64,000 bases of DNA from CAVUCH01 sp963739995. GTDB taxonomy: Bacteria > Acidobacteriota > Vicinamibacteria > Vicinamibacterales > JAENWD01. The translations under genes and the position numbers were made by a program. The stretch lies in assembly GCA_963739995.1 (NCBI GenBank), contig CAVUCH010000017.1, positions 1-64,000 on the forward strand, given 5' to 3'. Under the pieces are notes generated by a model. It was not told the origin of the DNA and ran no database searches. It saw only the letters and a program-made list of their open reading frames with translations. Every line of letters begins with the position of its first letter. Position 1 is the first letter of the stretch. Shown here piece after piece: positions 1 through 9,372 of this stretch.

Positions 1-739
1 GCGCCGCCTTCGCTGGATCCCAATCCGCGGGTTCGGTGGAGAGCACTTCGATCTTCGGATGCCGCGCGATGACGGACTCGAAGCCGCGCGCACGGCCCTG
101 CGCGCCGGTATGGCCGAGCGCTCCTTGCGTCATGATGACCGTGCCAGTTCCACCGATCGCGTCAACGAGCGCCTCGGTCACGACGGCACCCATGAATTCA
201 TTGTCGGGCGCGAGAAACGTGTGTACAGCGATCTGATCGAGTGGCGCGATCAGCGTATCCATGTCGATGACGGGAATTCCCGCCTCAATCAGTCGATTGA
301 CAGGCGCTGCCAGCGTGTCGATCTCGACGGCCTGAATGGCGACGAAGTCCCAGTCGCGAGACGCGATCTCCTCCAGCGCAGCTCTTTGCTGGGTCACGGA
401 GAGCCCGCCGTCGAACCACGTGACGTCGACGTTGAACAACCTTCCCCAAAACTCGGCGGCCTGCTTTCCCTGCGTGCACCAGGTCACCTGCAGGCCGATG
501 TTCGAGAACGCTGCCCGAAGCGGTCTTCGCGAGCGGCGTATGGATTCGCCGGTGGGAGCAGCGACGGCCGCCGCGTGAAAGCCTCCCGTCAGGCTTGCGC
601 CCATTGACGCGGCAGCAAGCCGAATCACGTCGCGCCGCTCCGGACGCCACGGCCGGTTGCTCGCTGAACGTTGCCGGCGGTCGTCGCCGGCGGCGGTTGG
701 TTCGGTTCGCCTCGAGCGGCCAAAGAGTGTTGAGGCCAT
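1..739 (-). CDS. Sugar ABC transporter periplasmic substrate-binding protein (3' end outside window)
   Basis: The first 246 residues of a periplasmic binding protein of the Peripla_BP_4 (ribose/xylose-binding) type are visible; the C-terminal part lies beyond the left edge. ATG at 739 is preceded by a good Shine-Dalgarno sequence (GGGGAGA). A twin-arginine-like stretch (RRDVIRL, about residue 35) precedes a hydrophobic segment, suggesting Tat or Sec export. The mature part has the family pattern of alternating strands and helices: a VTWCTQGKQAAEFWG-like opening, a statement that sites are read from the environment (DFVAIQAVEIDTL), and a PVIDMDT strand. It should capture a sugar for an ABC importer whose permease and ATPase would lie to the left. 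It is divergent from a sugar kinase at 999, which fits an import-and-phosphorylate locus. The ligand cannot be told. Confidence 0.85.
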   Translation of the reverse strand, partial: MASTLFGRSRRTEPTAAGDDRRQRSASNRPWRPERRDVIRLAAASMGASLTGGFHAAAVAAPTGESIRRSRRPLRAAFSNIGLQVTWCTQGKQAAEFWGRLFNVDVTWFDGGLSVTQQRAALEEIASRDWDFVAIQAVEIDTLAAPVNRLIEAGIPVIDMDTLIAPLDQIAVHTFLAPDNEFMGAVVTEALVDAIGGTGTVIMTQGALGHTGAQGRARGFESVIARHPKIEVLSTEPADWDPAKAA

Positions 740-998
740 TTTGTCTCCCCTGCGCATGGACCGGACCACAGAACTATCGTGGCCGACGATGATAGCCGCT
801 GACGCGGGATGTGTACGGCCTGCGAACGAAAGGAAGCTCGGCCGCTCCCCTTCCCCACGCACTGCGCTTCTGGACCGGTTCAGTTGGCGACGCGAGCAGG
901 TCGCGCGGCTCGCCCGGAATAGCGGACTCGGAAGCGACGATTTGGCATTGCCTGCAGGCCTGTGCGACATTCCCCACCAACCAGATCAGGGAACGCGA

Positions 999-2492
999 AT
1001 GGCCTATCTGCTCGGGGTGGACGGCGGAACGGAGAGCATCAGGGCGATCGTTTTCGATCTCGACGGGCGACCCAAGGGCTCACATGCCAGCGCCTATCAG
1101 ACCCAGTTCCCCAACCCGGGCTGGGCCGAGCAGAATCCGGACGACTGGTGGCGCTCCATGGGCCAGGCGACGCGCGGTGCGCTGGCAGCCGGCGGCATCG
1201 CCCCCAACCAGGTCATGGCAATGGCGATCGACACCACCTGCTGCTCCGTCGTCGCGGTCGATGCGGAGGGCAAGCCGCTGCGCCCAGCCATGATCTGGAT
1301 GGATGTGCGCTCCGCCACTGAAGCGGCCGAGGTTGCGGCAAGCGGCGATCCGGCCTTGCGCATCAACAGCAACGGCCGGGGGCCCGTCTCCGCCGAGTGG
1401 ATGATCCCAAAATCGCTCTGGATGAAGCGCCATGAGCCGGAGCTGTTCGCCGCGGCGGCGCGCATTTGCGAGTACCAGGATTACATCAACTGGCGCCTCA
1501 CCGGTCGCTGGGTCGCCTCGCTCAACAACATGGCCGTGCGCTGGCATTACCGGAGCCGCGAGGGCGGATTGCCGCTCTCCTTGATCGAGAAGCTGGGGCT
1601 CTCGGATCTCGAGGAGAAGTGGCCGCCAGTGATCGTGCGGCCTGGTGATGTGATCGATGGTCTCAGGCGAGATGCGGCCGCGCATCTCGGCCTTCAGGCC
1701 GGCATTCCCGTGGCGCAGGGCGGAGCCGATGCCTTTATCGGCATGATCGGGCTCGGTGTCACCGAGCCGGGCGAGATGGCCGTCATCACCGGATCCTCGC
1801 ATTTGCATCTCGGTATTGTGGCGCGGCCGGTCCACGCGCCAGGGGTGTGGGGTACCTATATGGATGCTGTCTACCCCGATAAACCGATCATCGAGGGCGG
1901 GCAGACCTCGACCGGATCGGTCATTGCCTGGTTCCAGCGCCACTTCGCGTCTCAGACAACGTTCGACGCGTTGAACGAGGCAGCCGCGAAGATTGACCCA
2001 GGCTGCGAAGGGCTGCTGGTGCTCGATCATTTCCAGGGCAACCGCACGCCCTATACAGATGCCGCGTCCCGCGGCGCCATCACCGGCCTGACGCTGAAGC
2101 ACACACCGGCCCACGTCTATCGAGCGATCATCGAAGGCATCTGCCTCGGCACGAAGCTGATTGTCGAGAATTTCGGCGCAGCCTTCCAGGCAAGGCGCAT
2201 TGTCGTGGCAGGCGGTGCCACCCAATCCCCGCTCTGGCTGCAGATTCATGCCGATACGATCCGCGCGCCGCTGGAGCTGACGGAAGTGCCGGACGCGCCC
2301 GCCCTCGGCTCCGCCATCCTCGCCGCCCGTGGCGCGGAGCGCTTCGCGACCATCGAGGACGGCGCCAATGCCATGGTCCGCACGGCACGCACCATCGAGC
2401 CGAATGAGGCGAACGCCAGGCGCTATGACGCGTTCTATCCGCAATATCGCCACCTCTATGCCGCGCTGAAAGAGGTTCGTGAAACTAGATGA
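999..2492 (+). CDS. FGGY-family carbohydrate kinase
   Basis: A 497-residue sugar kinase of the ribulokinase/xylulokinase/glycerol kinase superfamily, which transfers phosphate from ATP to a sugar in the cytoplasm. The N-terminal phosphate-1 motif GVDGGT (residues 6-11) followed by SIRAIVFD is clear, and the C-terminal adenosine region VAGGATQSPLWLQ is present; length is normal for FGGY enzymes. The open frame runs upstream to 657, but homology starts at the ATG at 999, which has AGGGA upstream. The pentulose kinase branch seems likeliest from the GTESIRA start and YTDAASRGAITGLTL segment, but the substrate is not certain. It is divergent from a sugar-binding protein (start at 739), and the 259-bp gap presumably holds both promoters. 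Codon choice in both genes looks somewhat proteobacterial by eye, so transfer is possible. Confidence 0.88.
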   Translation: MAYLLGVDGGTESIRAIVFDLDGRPKGSHASAYQTQFPNPGWAEQNPDDWWRSMGQATRGALAAGGIAPNQVMAMAIDTTCCSVVAVDAEGKPLRPAMIWMDVRSATEAAEVAASGDPALRINSNGRGPVSAEWMIPKSLWMKRHEPELFAAAARICEYQDYINWRLTGRWVASLNNMAVRWHYRSREGGLPLSLIEKLGLSDLEEKWPPVIVRPGDVIDGLRRDAAAHLGLQAGIPVAQGGADAFIGMIGLGVTEPGEMAVITGSSHLHLGIVARPVHAPGVWGTYMDAVYPDKPIIEGGQTSTGSVIAWFQRHFASQTTFDALNEAAAKIDPGCEGLLVLDHFQGNRTPYTDAASRGAITGLTLKHTPAHVYRAIIEGICLGTKLIVENFGAAFQARRIVVAGGATQSPLWLQIHADTIRAPLELTEVPDAPALGSAILAARGAERFATIEDGANAMVRTARTIEPNEANARRYDAFYPQYRHLYAALKEVRETR

Positions 2493-2519
2493 GTCAAGAC
2501 AACCTCGATCATTGGCTGC

Positions 2520-3233
2520 ATGAGGAACATCATGTCGATCAACGCCGAACGGTCATCGATCCTGTGGACGATCGCGGTGCTCGTCGCGCTTGCGTGTCGC
2601 GTTGACGCTGGGACCCCTCTCGCGAAGGCGCAGGCTGCAACGGCGGAAACAGCGCTTGCAGAGTTGAAGGAAGGCAACCGGCACCACGTCCAGCACCGGT
2701 ATCGACACCCGCACGAAACGCCAACGCGTCAAAAGAGCCTCATCAGTGGCCAGCACCCGCACGCCATGATCCTGAGCTGCGCCGACTCGCGTGTGCCCCC
2801 CGAGATCGTCTTCGATCAGGGTCTCGGTGACCTGTTTACCATCCGCGTGGCAGGCAACATCACCGACGATGCCATCCTTGCAAGCATCGAGTACGCGGCC
2901 GGACACCTGCATACGCCGCTGCTCGTCGTCATGGGTCACGGCTCGTGCGGCGCCGTAACGGCGGCCACCGAAGCCGGCGAGCCGCCCGGGCATTTGTCAG
3001 CGCTTGTGAGGCCCATTCGCCCGGCGGTCGAGAAGGCGCGAGGCATGCCCGGTGATGTGGTCGCCAACGCTGTCCGACTCAACGTCGAAATGGTGGTCGC
3101 GCAGATTCGCGACTCGGCTCCGCTGTTGAGCGAGATGGTGAAGACCGGCCAGTTGCGGGTCGTGGGAGCCGTCTATTCGCTTGAAAATGGTGAGGTGACG
3201 TGGCTGCCCGAGGCCGCCACTGGAGCACACTGA
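2520..3233 (+). CDS. Beta-class carbonic anhydrase with N-terminal export signal
   Basis: Interconverts CO2 and bicarbonate. The 237-residue protein has the beta-class zinc site: Cys87 and the Asp89/Arg91 dyad in SCADSRVPPE, then His140 and Cys143 in GHGSC. Unlike most bacterial beta enzymes it carries a hydrophobic segment at about residues 14-26 followed by Ala-rich sequence, so export to the periplasm is likely. An alternative start at the second ATG (residue 5) would keep the signal. It follows the FGGY kinase by 27 bp on the same strand, but no functional link is obvious. Confidence 0.92.
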   Translation: MRNIMSINAERSSILWTIAVLVALACRVDAGTPLAKAQAATAETALAELKEGNRHHVQHRYRHPHETPTRQKSLISGQHPHAMILSCADSRVPPEIVFDQGLGDLFTIRVAGNITDDAILASIEYAAGHLHTPLLVVMGHGSCGAVTAATEAGEPPGHLSALVRPIRPAVEKARGMPGDVVANAVRLNVEMVVAQIRDSAPLLSEMVKTGQLRVVGAVYSLENGEVTWLPEAATGAH

Positions 3234-3346
3234 GACTCGGGTAAAGCTCCGGGCCGATGGGCGCCGCCGGAACGTCGCAGACTCGACCTGGCTGAACGGC
3301 GGATTCTATGTTAGTCGCCGCGGAGCAAGTCGTGGTGAAAGCGGTG

Positions 3347-3889
3347 TCACACCCTCGCCGGAAAATGGGCCGACTTCAAACGGCCGATGGTTCCGCCAAC
3401 GAGTCCCATTACCGCCCCGATGACGGACGCCACGCCAATTTTGAAAGGCGCCCCTTTGAGATACTCCATGTTGACGAACATCCGCAGGCTGTCGAATTCG
3501 CTGGCTCGAAAGCGCTGCATCATGTTCTGCCAGTCGGACCGCCCAGTCAGCTCGGCGAGAAACAGGTTCACCCGTAACAGATTGAGGGCGTAGAAGACGC
3601 AAAAGGTTCCGAACGCTACGACGAAGCCGGTGGTAACGCCTCTCGACAGGCGCCCGCTGCGCCGTACTGAGCAAAACGACACAAACGCCCATGAAAAGAA
3701 CATCGGCCCGTAGAAGCTGAGCAAAGCTGGGATGCTGTCGTCTGACAACGGCGCAACCGAGCTGAATAGTAAGTCTACGACCCCGAAAATCAGCCCGAGG
3801 ACGAGTCCCAGGAGCAGCGGTCGATCAGGCAGTCGCAGTCGACCATGGGGGACGATAGCAACTGTCTTGAAAGTCAAGCGTACGCTCAT
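3347..3889 (-). CDS. Small integral membrane protein, unknown function
   Basis: About 180 residues with four hydrophobic segments: near residues 25-45 (PLLLGLVLGLIFGVVDL), 55-75 (around YGPMFFSWAFVSF), 85-107 (TTGFVVAFGTFCVFYAL) and the C-terminal IGVASVIGAVMGLVGG. The family is not recognised; it resembles the many DUF4199-like four-helix proteins of Acidobacteria and Bacteroidetes, but this is a guess from topology. ATG at 3889 is taken as start; a GTG at 3907 is in frame. Neither has a clear ribosome site. Confidence 0.6.
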   Translation of the reverse strand: MSVRLTFKTVAIVPHGRLRLPDRPLLLGLVLGLIFGVVDLLFSSVAPLSDDSIPALLSFYGPMFFSWAFVSFCSVRRSGRLSRGVTTGFVVAFGTFCVFYALNLLRVNLFLAELTGRSDWQNMMQRFRASEFDSLRMFVNMEYLKGAPFKIGVASVIGAVMGLVGGTIGRLKSAHFPARV

Positions 3890-4052
3890 TGACTGATCTG
3901 CCGCCACGTCGTGTTGGTCCGCATGATCGCGGGACTACGCCATCGAGCCCATCGCCTGGCATCGCCTCCGGATCATCGTTCCAGGTCACGGTGCCGCCCC
4001 CCGAGGAACCGAGCCTGGAACGATGAACCCGGAGACCGGCAGTCATGCGTCG

Positions 4053-4725
4053 CTATTTGGACGCTTGTGTACTCCGGTTCAGGCCGCTCATGAACGCCGC
4101 AGCCGTGGCCGGCGGCTTGACGGTTGTGCCGAAGAGAATGTCGCGCGGGGTCACGCTCGCGCCGTAGACCTCCTTGTTCGCATCGGTGTCCGGCTTGAGT
4201 ACGCCACCGGAGATATTCACGCCGGCAAAGACGCCCTGTGCGCGCGAGTACCGACAGGATCTGCGCCTTCATCTGCGCGTCGGTGGCGGCGTGCGCCGAG
4301 CGGCCAACCGGCCCCGCCGCCGCGGACGCGTCGGCGCCCAGCGAGACCTTGTTCGCGAGCAGCTTGTCCACGCCCCCGCGATTCATGAAGACCAGTACGA
4401 GATCGATCGATTCGGCGCCAGCCTGGAACCCCCAGCTGCCCTTCTCGAGACTGAGGAACATCGGCGCACTCCACCGCCCGCTTTGGCGGCAACTCATGAC
4501 GCCGCGGCCGTATTCACCGCCGAACATGAACGCCGCCTTCTTCACCGATGGGATCACGCCCACGCACGCAGCCTTCTCCCAGAGCTCGGCCGGCACGTCC
4601 TTGTCGGGCGTGGCTCTCAGCTCCTGAAGCACTGTCGCGGCGTTGCTGAGCCGCTCGGCTTCGTCGGCGAAGCTCTGCACGGTCCCGACCAACAGCATCA
4701 CCGGCACGATCCATATCCAGCGCAT
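4053..4725 (-). pseudogene. SYLF-domain (Ysc84-like) exported protein, broken by one extra base
   Basis: Starts at ATG 4725 behind a strong AGGAGG site, with a Sec signal (WIWIVPVMLLVGTVQSFA). The body matches the SYLF/lipid-binding family: VIPSVKKAAFMFGGEYGRGVMSCR, then GSWGFQAGAESIDLVLVFMN, then GVDKLLANKVSLGADASAAAGPVGR. After QILS the frame fails, but in the next frame the expected end continues as SRAQGVFAGVNISGG, then DTDANKEVYG, and closes at TAG 4053-4055. Removing one base of the CC at 4251-4252 joins both parts into a 223-residue protein of normal family length. The gene is therefore either freshly mutated or, more likely, carries a sequencing insertion. SYLF proteins bind membranes or phospholipids; the role in bacteria is poorly known. 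Confidence 0.82.
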
Positions 4726-5000
4726 GCCCGCACCTCCTGCACGCCCCAGCTGCAAGCCCGTTGCCGGAGACGCGCCACATCTCCTGTGTTGCCGACAAGG
4801 GACGCCGCATGAGGCCATAATCAGGCCCATGCGCGTGCCGCCCTCATGCTGTTGCTGATGTCGCAGGGACCGCAAGCGGGTCCAAGCGTGCTCGTGCTCG
4901 TCACGTCCGGCTCATCGATGGCACCGGCACTCCACCGGTTGACGACTGGTATAGTCACGGCTTCTTGTTCATGACAGATGCGCGCTGAAGGAGGGAGCCA

Positions 5001-5543
5001 ATGATTTACTACGGAGTCACACATCTCGCCGACGCGTTTCGCACCGTCCGGAAGAACACAATCGCCATCGCGCGGGATATTCCCGAAGACAGATACACCT
5101 TCTGCGCCGCGCCGCACACGCGCACGGTCTCGCAGCTGCTGATCCACCTCGCGGTGTCACCAGACTGGCAGCAGGAAGTGCACAGCCAGCAGCTGGTCTC
5201 GCTCGAACGCTACGATTTTCAAGGACGCTTCATGAAGGCCGCGGCCGAAGAGCAGGTGCCACGCACGAAGGCGCAAATCATCGATCTGCTTCAGCGGTCG
5301 GCCGAGGCGTTCGCATCGTTTCTCGACGGCCTGAGCGAGAGTGCGTTGAGTGAGATGGTCTCGATGCCAGCCGGCCAGCCGCCGAAAAGCCGCTTCGAAA
5401 TGCTCCTCTCGGTCAAAGAACACGAGATGCATCACCGCGGTCAGCTGATGATGATCGAGCGGCAACTCGGCATCGTGCCGCACCTGACACGCGAGCGGGC
5501 GGCGCGGTTCGCTGGAACCGCGCCGCAGCCGGCGCAGACCTGA
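5001..5543 (+). CDS. DinB-family protein
   Basis: 180 residues with a strong ribosome site (GGAGGG) before ATG 5001. The DinB four-helix fold is indicated by the N-terminal helix with TVSQLLIHLAVSPDWQ (first histidine), and the C-terminal VKEHEMHHRGQLMMIERQLG motif, which supplies the other metal-binding histidines. Family members are putative metal-dependent, thiol-using transferases or hydrolases; the name comes from DNA-damage induction in Bacillus and does not imply a repair role. The gene stands alone, convergent with the propeller remnant at 5582. Confidence 0.88.
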   Translation: MIYYGVTHLADAFRTVRKNTIAIARDIPEDRYTFCAAPHTRTVSQLLIHLAVSPDWQQEVHSQQLVSLERYDFQGRFMKAAAEEQVPRTKAQIIDLLQRSAEAFASFLDGLSESALSEMVSMPAGQPPKSRFEMLLSVKEHEMHHRGQLMMIERQLGIVPHLTRERAARFAGTAPQPAQT

Positions 5544-5581
5544 GAGGGCTCAGCTCGTTGCCTCGCGGTCAGAACGGATCG

Positions 5582-7105
5582 TTAGCGCCCCGGAACCGCC
5601 GTCGGCGCGCGGCGGAGAAGCTCGTCGAACAAATTCATGAGAAAAGTCACGTGCAGGGAGTGTCGGGCGTCCACAGGTTCAGCAGGCCTCGCGATGATGG
5701 CACGCGTGGCATCGGGGCTGAGATTGAACGCCGCGAATGGCAGTGTCGCTTCCGACCAGCGCTGCGGTTCGTCCGCCACGAACGAGTTGCCGTCCTCCGT
5801 GTATGCGACCTCCATGATGTGCCGATCCGTACTGAGGTGGTACAGCGCTCGACCGCCGCTGGGCCAGTGAGCAACCGTGCCGGAAATGCCGCCGCTCGAC
5901 ACGAGCCACGGTCCCCCGCGCCCGCGAAATGGCCTGACGTAGATCTCGCCCGTGCCTGACTCCTCCGAGTAGTACGCAACCCACCGACCGTTGGGCGAGA
6001 ACACTCCGCCCCACTCGTTCAGCGGAGAACGGAGAAACACCTCGAGATTGCCCGCCCTCGGGCGATCGAGATCGGCGCAATCAAGGGGTAGCATCCAGAT
6101 GTCATACAGGGTTTCCGCGCTGCGTCGGTGGACGGCCACGTATTTGCCATCAGGCGAGACCGACGAGGGATGCAGTTCATCGGCGCTCTCGAGAAGCATC
6201 TGTGGCTCATCGGCGCCATCCGCGCGAAGCCACCAGAGTGAGCGGCCGGTGCCGCTCCGGTTCTGTGCGCTGCACACCAGGTGAGCACTGTCGGGCGCCC
6301 ACACCGGCCATTGGTTCTCGAGGGTGTTGAAGGACACCCGTGACGGGCGAGCTCGCTTCAAGTCGAGTACCCAGATGTCCTGCCCGGACACAAACGCGAG
6401 CTTCCGTCCATCCGGTGAAGGGAAGAGATGCGCATACCGTCCCGGCGCGTCGAGCAGCTTCTCGACATGACCCGATTGGTCCATCCAGGCGATCGTGCGG
6501 TCCGAGGTCACGGCGTCGCGGCTCAAGTAGACGAGCGTCCCATCATTCGCGAAGTCGAAATGCGCGGTCCGATCGGTGACATCATCCGCAACGTCGTCTA
6601 CGATCGGCACCGGCACACCGCGGGTCTCGAGCGTGTCGATGTCGAAGCGCACGGCGAAGAGCGTGTTCCTGTGGACGTAGATGACGTGTCCCGAGGGGAC
6701 ATAGCGGCCGCAGTACCCTGCGGCAATCACCACTCTGATCTCGCCGGTTGCAAGGGATAAGACCTGTACGTTCGGCGCATCGGCAGCACCACCCGTGAAG
6801 ATCACAACCCGCCGCTCGGCAATCGACTGTGGCCAGGCGTGCGACGTCTCACCGGCTGCCAGCGATGTCAGCGGTTCAGGGACACCTCCGGCGGCGTGAA
6901 CGCGAAGGAGGCCACCGAAGATATGGGGCGCGAGCACGATGGTGTCGTTGTCGGCCCAACTGGCTCCGCGATCGTTCGGAGTCTCTCGATCGGAGCAGGT
7001 CGCCATGGCTGCTTTCTGAGAGGCGCGATGCCCATTGGTTAGCGCGATCCAACTGGTCAGTACGTGTGTTTGCGGGCGCACGAAGGGAACGCCCCGGCCG
7101 TCCAA
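5582..7105 (-). pseudogene. TolB-like beta-propeller, probably the 3' part of a Ser/Thr kinase-propeller gene
   Basis: A long open frame whose body is a WD40/PD40 (TolB-like) propeller: repeated blades such as APGRYAHLFPSPDGRKLAFVSG, SPDGKYVAVHRR and FSPNGRWVAYYS. The C-terminal NLFDELLRRAPT is the usual end of the propeller in acidobacterial membrane Ser/Thr kinases. Those proteins have a kinase domain and a membrane helix in front; here neither is found. The first 45 or so residues before NDRGASWADNDTIVLAP do not resemble the family and no signal peptide or good start is visible. I read this as a 5'-truncated gene; a short stand-alone propeller cannot be excluded. Confidence 0.6.
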
Positions 7106-7265
7106 TCAGCAAACTCTGCAGTGTTTCAGGGTGACGATGCGACTCAGCCGCGAACTGAGCCGTATTGCCTATGAATTCTCTATCAGCAAAGGATTTCTGT
7201 TCCGAGGACCAGCACGAGTCGAAGCTGGCGGGCGGGGGCCGTGACACCCCCGCCAAGCCCCCCAA

Positions 7266-7481
7266 CTACATCGGTCCGTCGCGGCCGTCACTGCCGCTCG
7301 CGCGGTCGCGTTGCTTGCGGCGATGACTCGCCATCCCGCCCTTTCGGCCAGCTTCCCGCGCCTCCTCGCTGCTCCATTCGTGCGCGGTGCCCTTTTCGTG
7401 CGCCGCCTTGCCGCCCTTGCTGGCAATCTCCCGCTGCTTGGCACGGTCCATCGACGCGAATCCGCGATCTTCTTTGGCCAC
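7266..7481 (-). CDS. KGG-motif small stress protein (YciG-like)
   Basis: A 71-residue, highly charged protein with the typical KGG repeats: IASKGGKAAHEKGTAHEW and AREAGRKGGMASHRRK. Such proteins are general-stress or desiccation proteins of unknown biochemistry in many bacteria. I chose the GTG at 7481 because it follows GGAGGA at the right distance; the much longer open frame upstream overlaps the repeat element at 7608 and is not credible coding sequence. Confidence 0.8.
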   Translation of the reverse strand: MAKEDRGFASMDRAKQREIASKGGKAAHEKGTAHEWSSEEAREAGRKGGMASHRRKQRDRASGSDGRDGPM

Positions 7482-7607
7482 GGTTCCTCCGTCCCATTCG
7501 TCTCGTTTGTCAGATGCCGTGCTGTGGGGAGCCGCCGCTCGCGGCTGCAACCGATGTGCCACGGTCGGGCTGGGAGGCTTAATACCGAAGCGAGCGGCAG
7601 CTACTCC

Positions 7608-7763
7608 CCCGGAACCACGATGGCTTGCATAAGCCCCGGAGCGCGGCGCCCGAACTGGCAAGGCGTGCAGAGCGAGCATATTGGCCAATTGTGAGCGATA
7701 AGCAACGCAGCCAGACGGGATGCCCCACGCGGGGATTGTGTGAGTCATCACGGTTCCAGGGGA
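7608..7763. repeat. Dispersed hairpin element, degenerate copy 1
   Basis: Shares the core of the four other copies (9720, 25594, 25762, 58290): a GGAGCGCGGCGCC block, CTGGCAAGGCG, a GAGCATA block, GCAACGCAGCCAG and GGGATGCCCC. Its ends form an imperfect inverted repeat (GGAACCACGATG near 7610 against CATCACGGTTCC near 7746). It lies upstream of the KGG gene and downstream of the lipase remnant. The centre is more diverged than in the other copies. Confidence 0.6.
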
Positions 7764-7881
7764 CTAGTCAGGCGCGAACAGGGCGGTTGGCCAGACCCGG
7801 TGCGAACGTGCACACGTTCGTCGCTACACTGATCACCCGGCCCCGAAGCACCAATCAGCCGGTCTCTTCCCGGGTCGCTTC

Positions 7882-8468
7882 CTAGCAGTTCAAGATCCGG
7901 ATCGCGTAATTGACTGGCGCATGGTCGGCCAGAAACCCGGGCAGCGGCACGGTGGGGTGCGACGTGCGCAGCAGGCTTCCGAGTGCGTGTGTCTCGCGGG
8001 TTTGAAAGTGGATCGAGCTGTCTTGAGGATCAGTTCCTCGCGCGGCTGGACGTTCTCGTGCAGGTGGCCACCGCTGTCTATGAGCTGGAGCGCGCCGACG
8101 TGGCGGAAGACGAGGCCGATTGGCACGGTCGTGACGACGTCGGAGTTATTCCGAAACCGGAAAACGGAGAACGCCAATGGCACGTCCGAATGCAGCGTCC
8201 CCCACCCGCGGCGAGCCGTACGTATAGAGCCCTTGCAACCGAAGTCGCGGCTCGCCAGCCGCGAAATTCGCGGCGACGGTGGCCAGCGCCGCCCCGAGGC
8301 TGTGACCGCAATCCAGAACGGGCGGGTCCGCGCCGCCTGCAGCGTCAGAGACGATATCATTAGCGGGGGGCGGGGTCTCTCCTGTGGTTGTGGCAATGAC
8401 GGCAAGGCGGCACCGTGTGCCACCCCTACGGCAGTCGGCGTCAGACACAACTCGAGATCATCGGCCAC
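7882..8468 (-). pseudogene. Class 3 lipase remnant with several frameshifts
   Basis: Pieces of a lipase (class 3) lie in order but in different frames. A nucleophile elbow GHSLGAALATVAAN and the following LQGLYTYGSPRVGDAAFG are in one frame (8146-8448). VFRFRNNSDVVTTVPI and HVGALQLIDSGGHLHEN follow in a second frame. ADHAPVNYAIRI, the usual C-terminal His-containing end, follows in a third frame and stops at 7882-7884. The segment WIAVT just before the elbow is also out of frame. At least three frame breaks and a missing N-terminus make this a true decayed gene rather than a single base error. Confidence 0.72.
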
Positions 8469-8587
8469 TCGGGAGCAGCCATTGCGTCCGACTAATCAGG
8501 GCATATGGTGCAACCGCCTTCAACTTGCAACTTGCGGCGCCGTGCGCCAGAGGAGGTTACTTGAAGTACCGCTTCTCACGAAGCGTT

Positions 8588-9058
8588 ATGGGGCTCGCAA
8601 TGCTGCCTCGCAACGAGGCCAACCGTTGGGACCGTGGTCACGTTATACGGCCGGCGGCGAAGGCGGTGACACTGCTGCTGGTGTTGCTGCTCCCGTGCTG
8701 CGGCGGAAAATCGCTCCCCCCGGCACCATCCGACGTCGCGTCCGGCCTGACCGTCTACGAGCACGCCGGCTATCTCGGATCAACGGCGCTCGTGACGAGC
8801 TCGATTGGCGACCTCAAAGACTTCAAGGGCCCGTGCGTGCACGAGTCCAGTGGGGACGTGACCCTCGACTGGAACGATTGTATTTCCGCAGTCCGGATCG
8901 CACCAGGCTGGCACGCGACCATCTACCGCGATACGGACTACCATGGTGACGCGTTGGACGTCGCCGGCGATCTGCCGAACCTGCAGCTGGTGCTCGGTGA
9001 CTGCGATCACGACGGGATGAACGACTGCGTCTCGTCGATCAAGCTGACGCCTCCCTGA
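8588..9058 (+). CDS. Lipoprotein with beta/gamma-crystallin (I36-like) fold
   Basis: About 156 residues. A hydrophobic stretch (VTLLLVLLLPCC) ends in a lipobox cysteine, so the protein should be lipid-anchored. The mature part has two Greek-key motifs: LTVYEHAGYLGS with DWNDCISAVRI, and ATIYRDTDYHGDALDV with MNDCVSSIKL. These paired Cys-Ile/Val-Ser turns are typical of beta/gamma-crystallin and peptidase-inhibitor I36 proteins, some of which bind calcium. The start is uncertain: ATG 8588 is chosen as nearest to the signal peptide, and ATG 8600 is also possible. Confidence 0.72.
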   Translation: MGLAMLPRNEANRWDRGHVIRPAAKAVTLLLVLLLPCCGGKSLPPAPSDVASGLTVYEHAGYLGSTALVTSSIGDLKDFKGPCVHESSGDVTLDWNDCISAVRIAPGWHATIYRDTDYHGDALDVAGDLPNLQLVLGDCDHDGMNDCVSSIKLTPP

Positions 9059-9372
9059 GCTGGCGCGACGCTGCGACGGCCTGCCTGCCCAACGAACGCC
9101 TCCCTCAACTAAACGTATTGGTCAGTTCGTCAGTTTCTGGACTGGCGTTCCCGTTCCCACGGCCCGCAGACGATCTGCAAGGTCCGATGCGGAAGCGTTC
9201 ACTGCGTTCATGGGAAGCTCAGGTTTTGGGCATGCGGACACGCATTGAACGACTCAGAGGGACCTGCTAGAGTTCCTCGCGCGTCTGGCAAGCGCGACCG
9301 GGACGGACCCTCGAGTCTGCCAGACGGACAAACGGAACCGACGCAACGCGATCACTGACGAGGAGGTTCACC
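9059..9372. other. Intergenic stretch without recognisable gene
   Basis: No open frame with family resemblance on either strand. The last 15 bases hold the GAGGAGG ribosome site of the GYD gene. Confidence 0.6.
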
